Origin: a bacterium
GTDB taxonomy: Bacteria; Zhuqueibacterota; Zhuqueibacteria; Zhuqueibacterales; Geothermadaptataceae
DNA: 64,000 nucleotides
Assembly (NCBI GenBank): GCA_024275575.1
Contig: JAJRYV010000093.1
Coordinates: 1-64,000, forward strand
Reading direction: 5' to 3'
Shown here: positions 1-10,500 of the stretch, one piece after another
Position numbering within the stretch: position 1 is the stretch's first letter
How the letters are laid out: every line of letters starts with the position of its first letter
Position numbers and translations under genes: made by a program
The notes under the pieces: model-generated
What the model saw: only the letters and a program-made list of their open reading frames with translations
Told to the model about the DNA's origin: nothing
Database searches by the model: none

Positions 1-174
1 CTTGTGAGATTTTTTGCTCATGGACTTACCCTCTTGTCTTGCGAAACGTAAAAAGGTAATACATGAGAAGATGCTGCGCAATGTGTTAAGTAAAATTAGT
101 CAAAAAAGTACCAAAGCTTGTGAAGCAATACATAACAGGATAATTTAAACATCGGAAAAAAGCGGCGGAAAATA

Positions 175-208
175 AAAAGGGATATGGTGCGCGATCCATA
201 TCCCTTTT
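175..208. terminator. Strong hairpin, probable intrinsic terminator
   Basis: A perfect 13-bp stem (175-187 with 196-208) closes an 8-nt loop. The 5' arm starts with AAAA and the 3' arm ends in TTTT, so it could terminate transcription from either side. The gene it serves probably lies left of the window, because no convincing gene precedes it here. Confidence 0.7.
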
Positions 209-1029
209 CTTTGGGTAGGTGTCCTAAATTGGGGTTTAGGATGGAATGGAGTCATTTAAAGCATCGAAAGGAGGATGCTTCTCATCCTATTCCCGTAAAT
301 CCCGCAAGTTGCAAAATCCGGATGAATGGAAAAACAGGCTAGGATAAACTTTGAAGAGTTGTAGTTCGTGTTGTTATGCTAAGAGAATGAAAAAGCCGGG
401 AGTCTGTGCAGGTTGTCAATCAAAGGCTTCATCAATCCTTGATTTTCTTGCTGTAAAGCTTAGCCAATCCTTGGCTGATGTTGCATTAATCTCTCATTCT
501 TCAATTCCTAACAGGATGAGAATCGCTTCTGCTTTAGCACTTACTATGCCAAAACAAGACATTCGATAAAAACTGTATTGTTTTGGTTCAAAAATTACGC
601 ATTTGGTAATTTTTACTTTTTAATCGTTTAAAATATTTACAGAAAAATTGTATTTTCGTGAGACAGTGTCTCGCATCTGTACGATTATTGACTAGTTGCT
701 TTTGAAAGTGGTACATTTTAGTTCATTGATAGCCATTATAAAGATTCATCTTCAAGGATAAAATAGGCTTGATCAAATAACTATTGGCACATGCATGGAT
801 ATTATTGAAAACCAAATTGTGATTGCAGCAATTATTAATTTCTTTATAAACACTTTATTGGCTTACAGTTTGCATCGATAATTCAGAAAGGATGAATCTG
901 GATCATCCTCCTCCCCGGCTGAAAATTTGATTCCATGAACAATTAAGGTTAATCGAGCATTAAATAAAAAAAACAACGACTTCGAGTGATCTCCCGGGCA
1001 GGCTGAAGGAAAAATCTGAGGAGCTGAAA
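209..1029. other. Gene-poor AT-rich stretch with two small inverted repeats
   Basis: I see no supported gene. There is a 7-bp hairpin at 222-228/235-241 (TCCTAAA/TTTAGGA) and a 13-nt near-palindrome GAGACA-G-TGTCTC at 660-672 that could be an operator. The open frame at 351-569 is Cys-rich at its start but resembles no family I know, lacks a ribosome binding site and is probably not a gene. Confidence 0.5.
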
Positions 1030-1668
1030 ATGCAAGATGTTTTACGATTCAGGAAGATTATTGGGCTGATGGTTTTGCAGGCCGGTTTGTTATTGAGTAG
1101 CTGTTTGCAGCCCAAACCACAGTACACGATTTATGAATCCAGACCCGGGCGTGATCAACACCAGCTCATTAAAAAACAGAAAGGCGACCAGGGTATCAGC
1201 GGCGCCTCCGGTAAAAAGGCGCATAAAATTGAAGGCGACAAATATGCTTTAAATTCGTCGATGGTAGCACGGAATCTCGCGACCGAATTGCGCCCATATC
1301 TCAACGCGCCTTACAAATACGGCGGTGAATCTCCAGCCGGCGTCGATTGCTCGGGACTGGTAAAACAGGTTTATGAAAATGGCTTTAATATTTTCCTGCC
1401 TCACAAAGCTTCCTATCAATATGATCTTGGCCAATCGATTTCCCCACGACGGTTGCTTGCGGGAGACCTGGTCTTTTTTTTCGGCAAAAGACATCGCGAT
1501 ATCGGACACGTGGGGATATACCTCGGCCAGCGCCGATTTATCCACTCGATGTCAAAACGCGGCGTTGTCATCTCGGATTTAAACAAAGGGTACTGGAAAA
1601 AATACTATGCCGGTGCAAGAAGAATTCTCGGATCGATCAGGCCTAAACGACCGGCAGTCACCAAGTAA
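1030..1668 (+). CDS. NlpC/P60-family cell-wall peptidase lipoprotein
   Basis: Predicted exported cysteine peptidase that would cleave peptidoglycan stem peptides. A hydrophobic signal ends in a lipobox (LLSSC, lipidated Cys25), so it should be membrane anchored. The NlpC/P60 domain covers about residues 85-195. The catalytic triad is visible: Cys107 in DCSG, His160 in GHVGIYLG and His172 in FIHS. At 212 residues it is the usual size for a Spr/NlpC-like enzyme; residues 30-80 form a basic low-complexity linker. A GAGGAG sequence 6 nt before the ATG supports the start. It stands alone, with the next gene 70 bp downstream. Confidence 0.9.
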   Translation: MQDVLRFRKIIGLMVLQAGLLLSSCLQPKPQYTIYESRPGRDQHQLIKKQKGDQGISGASGKKAHKIEGDKYALNSSMVARNLATELRPYLNAPYKYGGESPAGVDCSGLVKQVYENGFNIFLPHKASYQYDLGQSISPRRLLAGDLVFFFGKRHRDIGHVGIYLGQRRFIHSMSKRGVVISDLNKGYWKKYYAGARRILGSIRPKRPAVTK

Positions 1669-1738
1669 AAAAAACAGTAAGCTGCATTTTTTATAGCGAC
1701 TGAAGTATAATCTTCGTATTTTCTCATTCAAAATTATT

Positions 1739-3202
1739 ATGCCCGGAGACACAAAAAAAAGATTACACAGGTTAGCTTTGAAAAAAGGAACGGAACTCGA
1801 ATTAGAAATTGAAAGCCTTGCCTTTGGGGCGGAAGGAGTAGCCCGCCACGAAGGCATTGTCATTTTTGTGCGTGGCGGATTACCCGGCCAACGTGTGCAC
1901 GCCCGCATATTACGAAAAAAAAAGGGATTGCATAACGCCCGAATCCTCAAAGTTTTACGTCCATCCCCGGAGCAGATAGAACCACGCTGTTTGCATTTTG
2001 GCGAATGTGGCGGCTGTGCCGTCCAGCATTACCAATATCAGGCACAATTAGCGCAAAAAAAACAACAGGTTTTCGATGCCCTGGCACGCATTGGGAAATT
2101 TACGCAATTCAATTTCGATTCTATTTTGCCGTCGCCGGATGAGTTTTATTATCGCAATAAAATGGAGTTTACTTTCAGTCGGCGACGCTGGTTTTCGCAG
2201 CAAGAGATGGCCGTACAAAATCCTGAACTGCGCAAGGATTTTGCCCTGGGCATGAATGTGAAGGGCTTCTACAACAAGACATTACAAATCGGGAACTGTT
2301 TGTTGCAAAGTGAAATCTGCAATAAAATCCGCAATATTACAGCGGCTCATTGTGCTACATCGGGTTTATTACCCTACACCACTTCGGATCACAGCGGCTT
2401 TTGGCGATTCCTGGTGGTGCGGGAGGGTAAAAATACCGGTGAGACTCTGGTCAATCTCGTTACTGCGGCAGTAGGAAAACCCGGCGATGCAGCAGTCGAT
2501 AATCTGCAGGCAGCGCTGCTCGAATCAGTGCCGGAAATTACCACAATAGTTCATTCGGTTAACCGGTCGAAAGCGCAGGTGGCTGTCGGAGAGTCACATC
2601 GTGTTATCCACGGCCCGGGTTATATTTTTGATACCTTGGGAATATTCAGATACCGCATCTCGGCCAGCTCGTTTTTTCAAACAAACACGAGAGGGGCTGA
2701 AATACTCTATCGATTAGTGGAAGATTTTGCCGCATTAACCGGCGTCGAAACAGTCTGTGATTTTTATTGCGGTGCCGGTTCCATCGGTATATATTTAAGC
2801 AGAAAAGCAAAAAAAATAATCGGCGTGGAAATTGTTGCACAAGCGATTGAAGACGCAAAAATAAACGCTGAATTAAATGGTGTTACGAATTGTGAGTTTC
2901 ATTGCGGCGACCTTAAAGATATGCTCCTGCACAAGAAAAATCTGTTTACCGGTTCCACACCGGATGTCGTTGTGCTCGACCCGCCGCGCGTTGGTTTGCA
3001 TCATAAAGTCATCGCCGAACTTACCTCTTTGCAGGCGAAACGTATCGTTTATGTTTCATGCAATCCGGCGACGTTTGCCCGTGACGCCCGTGTGCTTTGC
3101 GACCATGGTTATGCCCTTAAAAAGACACAAGCAGTCGATATGTTTCCGCACACGGCACATATCGAATTGGTCAATCAATTCGAACTTGTTGGACAGGAAT
3201 AA
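1739..3202 (+). CDS. rlmD: 23S rRNA (uracil-C5)-methyltransferase, RlmD/RumA type
   Basis: SAM-dependent enzyme that makes 5-methyluridine in RNA. An N-terminal TRAM RNA-binding domain covers about residues 14-75. Next come cysteines of the family [4Fe-4S] cluster (Cys84, Cys90, Cys93, and probably Cys187). The Rossmann methyltransferase domain has the SAM motif DFYCGAGSIG (341-350), the LDPPR motif (413-417) and the nucleophile Cys441 in VSCNPATFARD. The length, 487 aa, is slightly above E. coli RlmD. No clear ribosome binding site precedes the ATG; a downstream TTG near 1778 is possible. RlmD versus RlmCD specificity cannot be told from sequence alone. It is 21 bp from ylxR and probably cotranscribed with it. 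Confidence 0.9.
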   Translation: MPGDTKKRLHRLALKKGTELELEIESLAFGAEGVARHEGIVIFVRGGLPGQRVHARILRKKKGLHNARILKVLRPSPEQIEPRCLHFGECGGCAVQHYQYQAQLAQKKQQVFDALARIGKFTQFNFDSILPSPDEFYYRNKMEFTFSRRRWFSQQEMAVQNPELRKDFALGMNVKGFYNKTLQIGNCLLQSEICNKIRNITAAHCATSGLLPYTTSDHSGFWRFLVVREGKNTGETLVNLVTAAVGKPGDAAVDNLQAALLESVPEITTIVHSVNRSKAQVAVGESHRVIHGPGYIFDTLGIFRYRISASSFFQTNTRGAEILYRLVEDFAALTGVETVCDFYCGAGSIGIYLSRKAKKIIGVEIVAQAIEDAKINAELNGVTNCEFHCGDLKDMLLHKKNLFTGSTPDVVVLDPPRVGLHHKVIAELTSLQAKRIVYVSCNPATFARDARVLCDHGYALKKTQAVDMFPHTAHIELVNQFELVGQE

Positions 3203-3223
3203 ATTAAAACAGCAGGAAAACGA

Positions 3224-3493
3224 ATGAAATCCAGCCACGTTCCGTTGCGCACCTGTCTCGGTTGTGGTCGTAAAATACCGAAAAAAGAGCTGATCCGGTT
3301 TGTTTTAATCCTGGGGAATCAAATTGCACTGGACGGAAAACAAAAAATGGAGGGGCGGGGGGCCTATCTGTGCAGACAAAAAAGCTGTATCGAACTCGCA
3401 GTTAAAAGAAAAAAACTGCATCGATCTTTCAGGCGAAATATACCGCCTGAAATCTATAACCAATTGATCAAGCTGGTGAAATCCGATGAATGA
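3224..3493 (+). CDS. ylxR: YlxR/RnpM family RNA-binding protein (DUF448)
   Basis: Small basic protein of 89 aa. The family signature is intact: RTCLGCGRK near the N-terminus, KKELIRFV, and GRGAYLCRQKSC, followed by basic residues. YlxR proteins bind RNA, and B. subtilis RnpM acts on RNase P. The gene normally sits in the nusA-ylxR-ylxQ-infB operon; here it follows rlmD and overlaps ylxQ by 8 bp, with neither nusA nor infB in view. No frameshift or truncation is visible. Confidence 0.92.
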   Translation: MKSSHVPLRTCLGCGRKIPKKELIRFVLILGNQIALDGKQKMEGRGAYLCRQKSCIELAVKRKKLHRSFRRNIPPEIYNQLIKLVKSDE

Positions 3494-3800
3494 AACCAAG
3501 ATAAGAGCGCTGCTCGGGCTGGCAAACCGCGCCCGGAAACTGGCTATTGGTGCAACGGCAGTCGATGCCGGACTGCGTAAGAAGAAAGTTCGTCTTATCC
3601 TGCTTGCCGGTAATGCCGGAGCAGCAAGCGAACGGAAAATCCGCAATGCCTGCGAGATATCACAACAACATTGTCCGATCGTGACGTTTCTGTCAAAAGA
3701 AGCGATGGGGGAAATTTGCAATCGTGCGGAAGTGGCTGTTCTCGGAGTGTTGGATGAGAATTTTGCCGCCGGCATCATTGGCTATTTTAATACTGCGTGA
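3486..3800 (+). CDS. ylxQ: YlxQ, L7Ae/L30e-family ribosome-associated RNA-binding protein
   Basis: A 104-aa protein of the L7Ae-like fold, which binds kink-turn RNA. It matches the bacterial YlxQ pattern: LLGLANRARKLAIGA at the N-terminus, a lysine-rich strand, LILLAGNAGAASERKI, and a C-terminal AVLGVLDENFAAGI segment. The ATG lies inside the end of ylxR (8-bp overlap), which indicates translational coupling. An imperfect AT-rich hairpin at 3936-3975, about 135 bp after the stop, is the only terminator candidate. Confidence 0.9.
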   Translation: MNETKIRALLGLANRARKLAIGATAVDAGLRKKKVRLILLAGNAGAASERKIRNACEISQQHCPIVTFLSKEAMGEICNRAEVAVLGVLDENFAAGIIGYFNTA

Positions 3801-4651
3801 GCGTTCATCCGCCGGATTTTAGTCTTTTGCTGCGAAAACCTGTTAAATATCCCCCGGGCAATTGAGAAACTTTCCGACAAGCACAAATACAGCGTAGAAT
3901 TTTAAAAAAAGTAATTTTTTCATTTTTTTTAAGTCAATTTTTTTAAGCGCTCAGATAAGCACTTTTAAAAAAATTATGTCAAAAATACGCTGCAAATTAC
4001 TAACTTAGAAAGATTGGGTTTTTCGTCAATTTGGGCATCTTTTCGCCGCTTCTGTAGCCTGGTCATCATGTCGATAAAGGTTGTTTTTTACCCGATTAAA
4101 TTGTAATTTTGAGTCAAACAAGGAAAAAAAATGGTCAATTTTGCTGTAAAACCGTGATGATGTTGCCAGTCATTTTGCAGCAGATTTTAAATATTCCCGG
4201 AGAAATGTTTTGCACGACGTTGCCTCCAAAATGATGAAATTTATTATTAATAAACGACTGCGAATAGGCGCGCAGGGCTTGGTCCTGCTATCAAATTTTT
4301 CTTTTCAATTAAATCACAGCCATCTCTTTAGCCTCCCTTTCTCATTGCAAACCTTTTTTCTGCATTTTCGAAGACCAGCTCAAATTCATATAAATATAGT
4401 TGAAAAAAACAGTTATCCTTACCGGCAATCGGTGTTTTTTTTCTTAAGAAACATGGCATTTGGATAGATATTTTTAACATCTGGAATTATTTCGCAAAAA
4501 GTGATTGATTTAAAATTTTCTGCAAATGCATGAAATACAGATAATAACGATTAGTCGTTGGATTTCGAAATACATCCAGTTTGAAGGGGGCCGGATGCCG
4601 GGTTGTTAGATTTTAACGAAGTTTATTTCAATTTTCAGGATAAATAAGATT
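3801..4651. other. Long AT-rich intergenic region upstream of the oxidoreductase genes
   Basis: About 850 bp with no supported gene on either strand. It contains poly-A/T runs (3902-3945) and an imperfect inverted repeat (3936-3951 with 3958-3975). The 85-codon frame at 4210-4467 is hydrophobic, has no ribosome binding site and resembles nothing known. The promoter for the downstream oxidoreductase presumably lies here. A weak AGGA at 4637-4640, 11 nt before the start, is the likely ribosome binding site. Confidence 0.5.
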
Positions 4652-6052
4652 ATGGGTACGAAAAAAATAAGACCAAAACCGATACTCGAGCAGGAGTATT
4701 GCAAGGGCTGCGAGCGCTGCGTTATCGCCTGCCCGAAAGATGCTCTGCATTTGAGTTCTGAAATCAATCCAATGTCCGGCATTACACCGGTGGAAATCGA
4801 ATATGAAATTTGCAACGGTTGCGGCCTGTGCATTGCGGCTTGCCCCGAACCTTACGGACTACGCGCAGGGCAGATGGAAAGCGAATTTCAACTGGAAGAC
4901 CCGGAGAAACTGTTTGGTAAAAAACAATCGACCGCGCCAAAAGCCGTTGCCATTCCTGATGAATATCTCGATTTACCCGAATCTGAACCACTTGTGATTA
5001 AAGGGACTTATGCCGGTGCGATCGGCGCTTTGCTCGCCGGCTGTCGCCATTTTTTTGGCTACCCGATCACACCTTCCACGGAAGGAACCGAGCTGATGGC
5101 AAAAGTTCTGCCCAGGCTCGATGGTGCTTTTGTTCAGGCGGTGAGTGAGGTGGCTGCCGTGAATATGATGTACGGCTGTGGCGGCGCCGGCCTGCCTTGC
5201 ATGACTTTCACCTCATCTCCGGGTGTTAGTTTGATGCTCGAAGGTATCTCCTACATGATCAGCGCACAAGTGCCGGGTGTATTTGTCAATATCATGCGTG
5301 GCGGCCCGGGATTGGGAAATATCGGGCCGGAACAGGCAGACCTCAAATTGGTTTGCCGCGGACTCGGACACGGCAATACCCACGCCATTGCTCTGGCTCC
5401 GTCGACGCCGCAGGAGATGCTCGATTTAACGATGAAAGCATTCCATCTCGCTTTCAAATACCGCAACCCGGTGATCATTTTGGGCGATGGTTACCTCGGA
5501 CAAATGACGGGGCCGGTCAAACTGCCGCGCCAAATGGTCAAACCGGGATTGCCGGAATGGGCTGTCTGGGGAGATGAACAGCACCGCAATAACCTCATCG
5601 CTTCCATTAAACTAAGTGAGATCGACCTGGAGCAACATAATATCATGCTTAATAAAAAATATGATTTGATGTGCCAGAATGAACAATTATCCGCGACATT
5701 TCTCTGCGATGATGCCGAGGTGCTCATCATCGCCTGCAATACACCCTCACAGATGGCAAAAGGCGCAGTGCAGGCATTGCGCAAACAGGGTGTTAAAGCC
5801 GGTCTTTTCCGCCCGGTGACCGTCTGGCCTTTTCCTATTGATGATTTCATTCCACGGGTTAAAAGAGCGAAAAAGATCGTCGTTGTCGAAGCCAGCAATG
5901 GCCAGTTGGAAGATGAAATGCGTCTCGCACTCAGCCATGCAGGGGTGCAGAATTTGCCGGTGATCGAATCGATCCGCCGCTTTGGCGGAGTACTGCCGCA
6001 AATGCACGAAATAATCGAAAGAGTCAACACGGCTGAGGAGGTGCTGTCATGA
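4652..6052 (+). CDS. vorB: 2-oxoacid:ferredoxin oxidoreductase, fused delta-alpha subunit (VorB-like)
   Basis: Part of a thiamine-diphosphate enzyme that oxidises 2-oxoacids to acyl-CoA and reduces ferredoxin. The N-terminal ~70 residues are a two-cluster ferredoxin with CKGCERCVIACP and CNGCGLCIAACP, each a CxxCxxCxxxCP set. The rest (about 115-466) is the alpha subunit, with GYPITPSTEGTE, the SEVAAVNMMYGC stretch and GGPGLGNIGPEQADL. Length and architecture match proteins annotated as 3-methyl-2-oxobutanoate dehydrogenase subunit VorB, so branched-chain 2-oxoacids are the likely substrates. 2-oxoglutarate (KorA) cannot be excluded. Its stop overlaps the next start by 4 bp (ATGA). Confidence 0.88.
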   Translation: MGTKKIRPKPILEQEYCKGCERCVIACPKDALHLSSEINPMSGITPVEIEYEICNGCGLCIAACPEPYGLRAGQMESEFQLEDPEKLFGKKQSTAPKAVAIPDEYLDLPESEPLVIKGTYAGAIGALLAGCRHFFGYPITPSTEGTELMAKVLPRLDGAFVQAVSEVAAVNMMYGCGGAGLPCMTFTSSPGVSLMLEGISYMISAQVPGVFVNIMRGGPGLGNIGPEQADLKLVCRGLGHGNTHAIALAPSTPQEMLDLTMKAFHLAFKYRNPVIILGDGYLGQMTGPVKLPRQMVKPGLPEWAVWGDEQHRNNLIASIKLSEIDLEQHNIMLNKKYDLMCQNEQLSATFLCDDAEVLIIACNTPSQMAKGAVQALRKQGVKAGLFRPVTVWPFPIDDFIPRVKRAKKIVVVEASNGQLEDEMRLALSHAGVQNLPVIESIRRFGGVLPQMHEIIERVNTAEEVLS

Positions 6053-7470
6053 ATGGAGTATTTTACGAAAAATTTGAGCGCCATGCCCACGGAGAAGGAT
6101 TGAAAGGCCGCACCACGCATTATTGCGCTGGTTGCGGGCATGGTTTGGCGCATCGCTATCTCGCGCAAGCCATTGAAGAACTTGAGATTCAGGACCGCAC
6201 CATCGCAATTTCACCTGTCGGTTGCAGCGTTTTTCTCTATTATTATTTCGATGTCGGCAATTCGCAGGCAGCCCACGGGCGTGCGCCCGCGGTGGCGCTG
6301 GGACACAAAATGGCCAACCCCAAATCCATCGTGGTCAGCTATCAGGGAGATGGTGATCTGGCTTCTATCGGCCTGGCCGAAATCATGCAGGTCGCACAAA
6401 TGGGCGTACCTATCACAGTCATCTTTGTCAATAACGCAATTTATGGCATGACCGGCGGCCAAATGGCACCGACGACACTGCACGGCACACGGACGACCAC
6501 CACGCCCGATGGCCGCGATCAAACGACCGGCGAGCCGCTGAAAATGGCCGAAATTATGGCAGGCCTCGACGGCCCTATTTATGTTGAGCGCGTTGCACTG
6601 TTTGACAACAAACAACGCAACCGTGCTAAAAAAGCCATCAAAAAAGGTTTGCAAATGCAGGTCGAAGGCCGGGGTTTCTCATTCATTGAAGTCGTCGCCG
6701 AATGCCCGACCCACTTGAAAATGAATACTGCCGACACCGAGAAATGGGTGAAGGAAAATATGATTCCCATATTCCATCTTGGCGTTTTGAAAGACGTTGA
6801 AAAAGAACCATGGTTCGACCGTAAATACCCTACATTCAGCCCGGACAGATTAATCGAATCTATCGGCGGCCTGCCGGAGAAAGCGCCCCGGTTCTGCGAT
6901 TCTTTCCCCTCACACATCGCTGAAAAAGACATCGCTTTGAAATTTGCCGGCGCCGGTGGAGATGGCGCTCAAACTGCAGCATTGCTGGTGACCCGCGCCG
7001 CGATAAATGAAGGCTTTGACTCCACTCACATTCCGAGCTATGGACCGGAATCCCGCGGTGGCACCTCTTATGCGGATATCCACATCGCAGAGCGTGAAGT
7101 CCTCTCTCCAGCATCACCTGCTCCCAACATTCTCGTTGCTTTTAATGCACCGAGTCTGGCAAAATTCAGCTCACAGGTGCAGGATGGTGGAACGATTATC
7201 TACGATAGTTCCGTTATTTCCAGCGTACCGAAACTGAAGAGCACCGTTAAGCTCGTTGGTGTGCCGATGACGCTTATCGCACGGGAGCTGGGCAACGCCG
7301 TTGTTAAAAATATCGTCGCCCTTGGGGCGCTACAAGCAGCAACGGATATTCTGCCGGAAAAAACTTTTATCTCGGCAATTCGCATCGCGTTGGCTGATAA
7401 GGGTGATCTATTTCCTTTAAATGAGCAGGCATTTAAAAAAGGCAAAGCAGCCGCAGCATTACCTCGCTGA
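6049..7470 (+). CDS. 2-oxoacid:ferredoxin oxidoreductase, fused beta-gamma subunit
   Basis: The first ~260 residues are the ThDP-binding beta subunit: HYCAGCGHGLAHR, SPVGCSVFLYYYF, GDGDLASIGLAE and VNNAIYGMTGGQMAPTT, which hold the pyrophosphate and Mg2+ loop. A linker leads to a gamma-subunit domain (about 290-460) beginning IALKFAGAGGDGAQTAALL and containing IPSYGPESRGGTSYADIHI. With the upstream gene this gives all four catalytic parts in two chains. The ATG overlaps the upstream stop (ATGA). A strong intrinsic terminator follows 30 bp after the stop, so the operon has two genes. Confidence 0.9.
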   Translation: MNGVFYEKFERHAHGEGLKGRTTHYCAGCGHGLAHRYLAQAIEELEIQDRTIAISPVGCSVFLYYYFDVGNSQAAHGRAPAVALGHKMANPKSIVVSYQGDGDLASIGLAEIMQVAQMGVPITVIFVNNAIYGMTGGQMAPTTLHGTRTTTTPDGRDQTTGEPLKMAEIMAGLDGPIYVERVALFDNKQRNRAKKAIKKGLQMQVEGRGFSFIEVVAECPTHLKMNTADTEKWVKENMIPIFHLGVLKDVEKEPWFDRKYPTFSPDRLIESIGGLPEKAPRFCDSFPSHIAEKDIALKFAGAGGDGAQTAALLVTRAAINEGFDSTHIPSYGPESRGGTSYADIHIAEREVLSPASPAPNILVAFNAPSLAKFSSQVQDGGTIIYDSSVISSVPKLKSTVKLVGVPMTLIARELGNAVVKNIVALGALQAATDILPEKTFISAIRIALADKGDLFPLNEQAFKKGKAAAALPR

Positions 7471-7499
7471 TGAGATTTCTACCGACCTGAAACAGCTTT

Positions 7500-7536
7500 G
7501 GGCAAAATCATTTTAATGGTTTTGCCCATTTTTTTT
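7500..7536 (+). terminator. Rho-independent terminator of the oxidoreductase operon
   Basis: GGGCAAAA (7500-7507) pairs with TTTTGCCC (7520-7527), with further CAT/ATG pairing inside, followed by an eight-T run. The T-run reaches the stop codon of the convergent kinase gene. No T-run is present on the minus strand, so it acts on plus-strand transcription. Confidence 0.9.
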
Positions 7537-10500
7537 CAGTTTGAAGAATGCATAACAGCGAGACCCGTTGGTGAAATACTTTCACCCCTTGCTTTTGGAA
7601 TGTAAAAAGCAAAAATACTGCCCTGGCCGGAAGGATTGCGTTCAGCCCATATTTTACCCCCGTGTGCAAGTACGATTTCTTTACAGATAGAGAGTCCCAG
7701 CCCGGTGCCGCCAGCTCCGGTTTTGGTTTTTTGACTCTGAATAAACTTTTCAAAAATGATATCGAATTCATGGTCGGGCAAACCGATGCCTTCATCGATG
7801 ATGCGAATTTCAAATGCCGGTACGGTTTCATCCTGTTCGCAGAGCACAGTATCTTTTATTTCCACAACAATCCGGGAATCAGGATAACTAAATTTGATCG
7901 CATTCGATAACAAATTGCTGATAACCTGAGTGATGCGGGTGCGGTCCACTTCAGCCAATATGCTCGTTTCTGGGCGTTTGATCACCAGTTTAAGCGCTTT
8001 TTCCCGCAAAAGCGCCGCCAGCTCCGCCTCGAGCGTCGCTGCGATAGTATACAAATCATGTATCGCGAAATGATAATTCATTTTTCCGGCTTCGAGCTTC
8101 GAAAGATCGAGCAGATCGTTGAGAAATGTCATCAGCCGGGTTGCGCTCAGATTGATATTGACAAAATAATCATGCAGTTTTTCCCGGCCGGCGCTATCGA
8201 TCTTGCGAATGCCGAAACGCGAGTAGCTGAGAATGGCATGCATCGGGGTGCGCAGTTCATGCGACATATTGGCGAGAAATTCGCTTTTTGCGCGGTTGGC
8301 CTCGTCTGCTTCGTCTTTGGCGCGTCGCAGTTTTTTCGCGGTTTCCTTGCGTACGAGAATTTCGTTTTCCAGCTCAAGGGTTCTGTCTTTAATTCTCATT
8401 TCAAGCAATGCATTAAGCCCGGCGATGCGTTTTAACCGCCATTTGAGCCCCGACCGGATTAAAGCGGTAAGAAGCGTGACGATTGCAACGTAAAACCACC
8501 AACTCTGCCAATATGCTTTTTGGATTGTAAAAGTGAACGGTTGCGCTTCCTTGCCCCAAACGCCCTCTCCGTTGCGTGAGCGAACATGAAAAGTGTACTT
8601 TCCCGGCGGCAGATTGGTATATTCCGCAAAACGTCTCGGAGAAACTTTTCCCCAGTGTTTTTCAAACCCCTCGAGATAAAACTGATATTTCACCTGCGAT
8701 TCGGCAATAAACCATAAACCGATAAATTCGAAAGAAATATTGTTGCCGGCATGGTCAAATTGCATATTCGATCGCGGCACGCCGGTGTATTGCTCGGTCG
8801 TTACTTTCTCAATATGCGTCACCGGCCGGCTTTTTATCGTATGATCACCACGAAAATTGAGCTGGGTTAGACCGCCAACCGTGCCGACCCACATTCTTTT
8901 GAGGTGATCAAAATAAATGCAGTTGATATTGACTTCATTGTTCGCCAGGCCGTTTTGATAGGTGAAATGGGAAATTTTCCAATCGAACAACCTGTTTAAC
9001 CCTTTGTTGGACCCGAGCCATATTGAACCATCAGGCCCGGAACGAACACACCAAATCGATTTATCGGCCAGCCCTTGTTCAATACCCATTTTCCGAAAGT
9101 TTGTGCCGTCGTAAATTGTCACTCCGTTTTTTGTGGCAAACCACAGTTGTCCCGACTTGTCTTCGCAAATGGAAAAAACCTGATTGCTGCTCAAACCATC
9201 TTTTTCCTGAAAATTAGTCCATACACCGTTCTCAAGTCTGAAAATGCCGGCGCCGTTGCTCGCCACCCACATTGCACCGGAGCTTTGCATAAATATATAC
9301 CAGACCGAAGGCTCCTGAATACCACTCAACGAATTGATGTAGATGAATTGTGGATTTTCTTTTTTCGGATCAAAGGAAGTGATGCCTTTGCGGTTGCTTA
9401 ACCAGAGATTGCCGTCTGCATCTTCGGTAATGCTGCGAATATAAGTGTCTTTGAGACCGTTTGTTGCATCGAATTTCTTTGAACTGCCGGCGGAAATCCG
9501 CAGCAGATTCTCTGATGAGCCGATCCACATCTGCCCGCGGGAATCCTGAAAAATCGCCCGAATTGTGTTATAGCCGATTTCTGGTAAAACAGCATTGGTA
9601 ATAAATTTATTGTTGGCAAATTTGACGATATCACCGCCGATTGTACCGATCCACAAGGTATCATTTTTATCCTCGAATAATGCGCTGATATAATTTGCCG
9701 GTAACCCGTGATCGATGGTGTATGATTTAAAATAGGCCTGAGAAAGTTTATCGCCCCCGCCTGCCGTGCCGATCCATTTGATATTGTTCTCATCGATATA
9801 AACTGATAGAATACGGTTGTTGATGAGCCCGTTTTTTGTGGTGTAATTGTTAAAAATACCGTTTTTGAAATTGCTCAAACCCCGTTTGGTGCCAATCCAC
9901 AAATTTCCATCGATATCGATGTCGATGGCGTAAATGGTATTCGACGGCAATCCCTGAGTTTTATCATAGGTATGAATCTTTAACTCGCCATTATTTTCAG
10001 AGGTGATTTTTATCAATCCTGCTTTGCTGCCGGCCCAGATGTTGTGGTCGCTGTCCTCCAGCATGCAGGGAATACTGAGATCCGGCAATTTAGAACGAAT
10101 AAGTCTTTTCTGCCCGTTGAACGGGTTGTAGCGTATAATGCCTGATTTATAAACTGCGAACCAAATCATGCCCTGAGAATCTTCAACAATTGCCCGGATA
10201 CAATTATCTTCTACGGCAGAGGAATCGAGTTGCACAGTTTTGATTTCCCCGTTTTTAATGATGATAAATCTAGCGCTTTCGGTTCCGAAAATTCGGCTGC
10301 CATCACGCATTAATTTTGCCGAATAAATATTGTTGGAAGGCAGGCCTGTCGCAGTATTGAATATGTTAAATGAAGGTTTGTCTTCATTTTTGAATACCAT
10401 TTGGACAATGCCGCCACCGAGCAGACCGAGCCAAATGTCATTTTTATCATCGACGAAACCACAAAAAACCAGGTCGGCTTCCGGCAAACCGTTGGTATTG

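Noticed and set aside
351-569. 72-codon open frame with CSSCC and CAGC near its start
   Set aside because: No ribosome binding site, no family resemblance, and atypical composition in a gene-poor stretch.
4210-4467. 85-codon open frame in the AT-rich gap
   Set aside because: Starts with TTG without a ribosome binding site; phenylalanine-rich low-complexity translation of AT-rich DNA.
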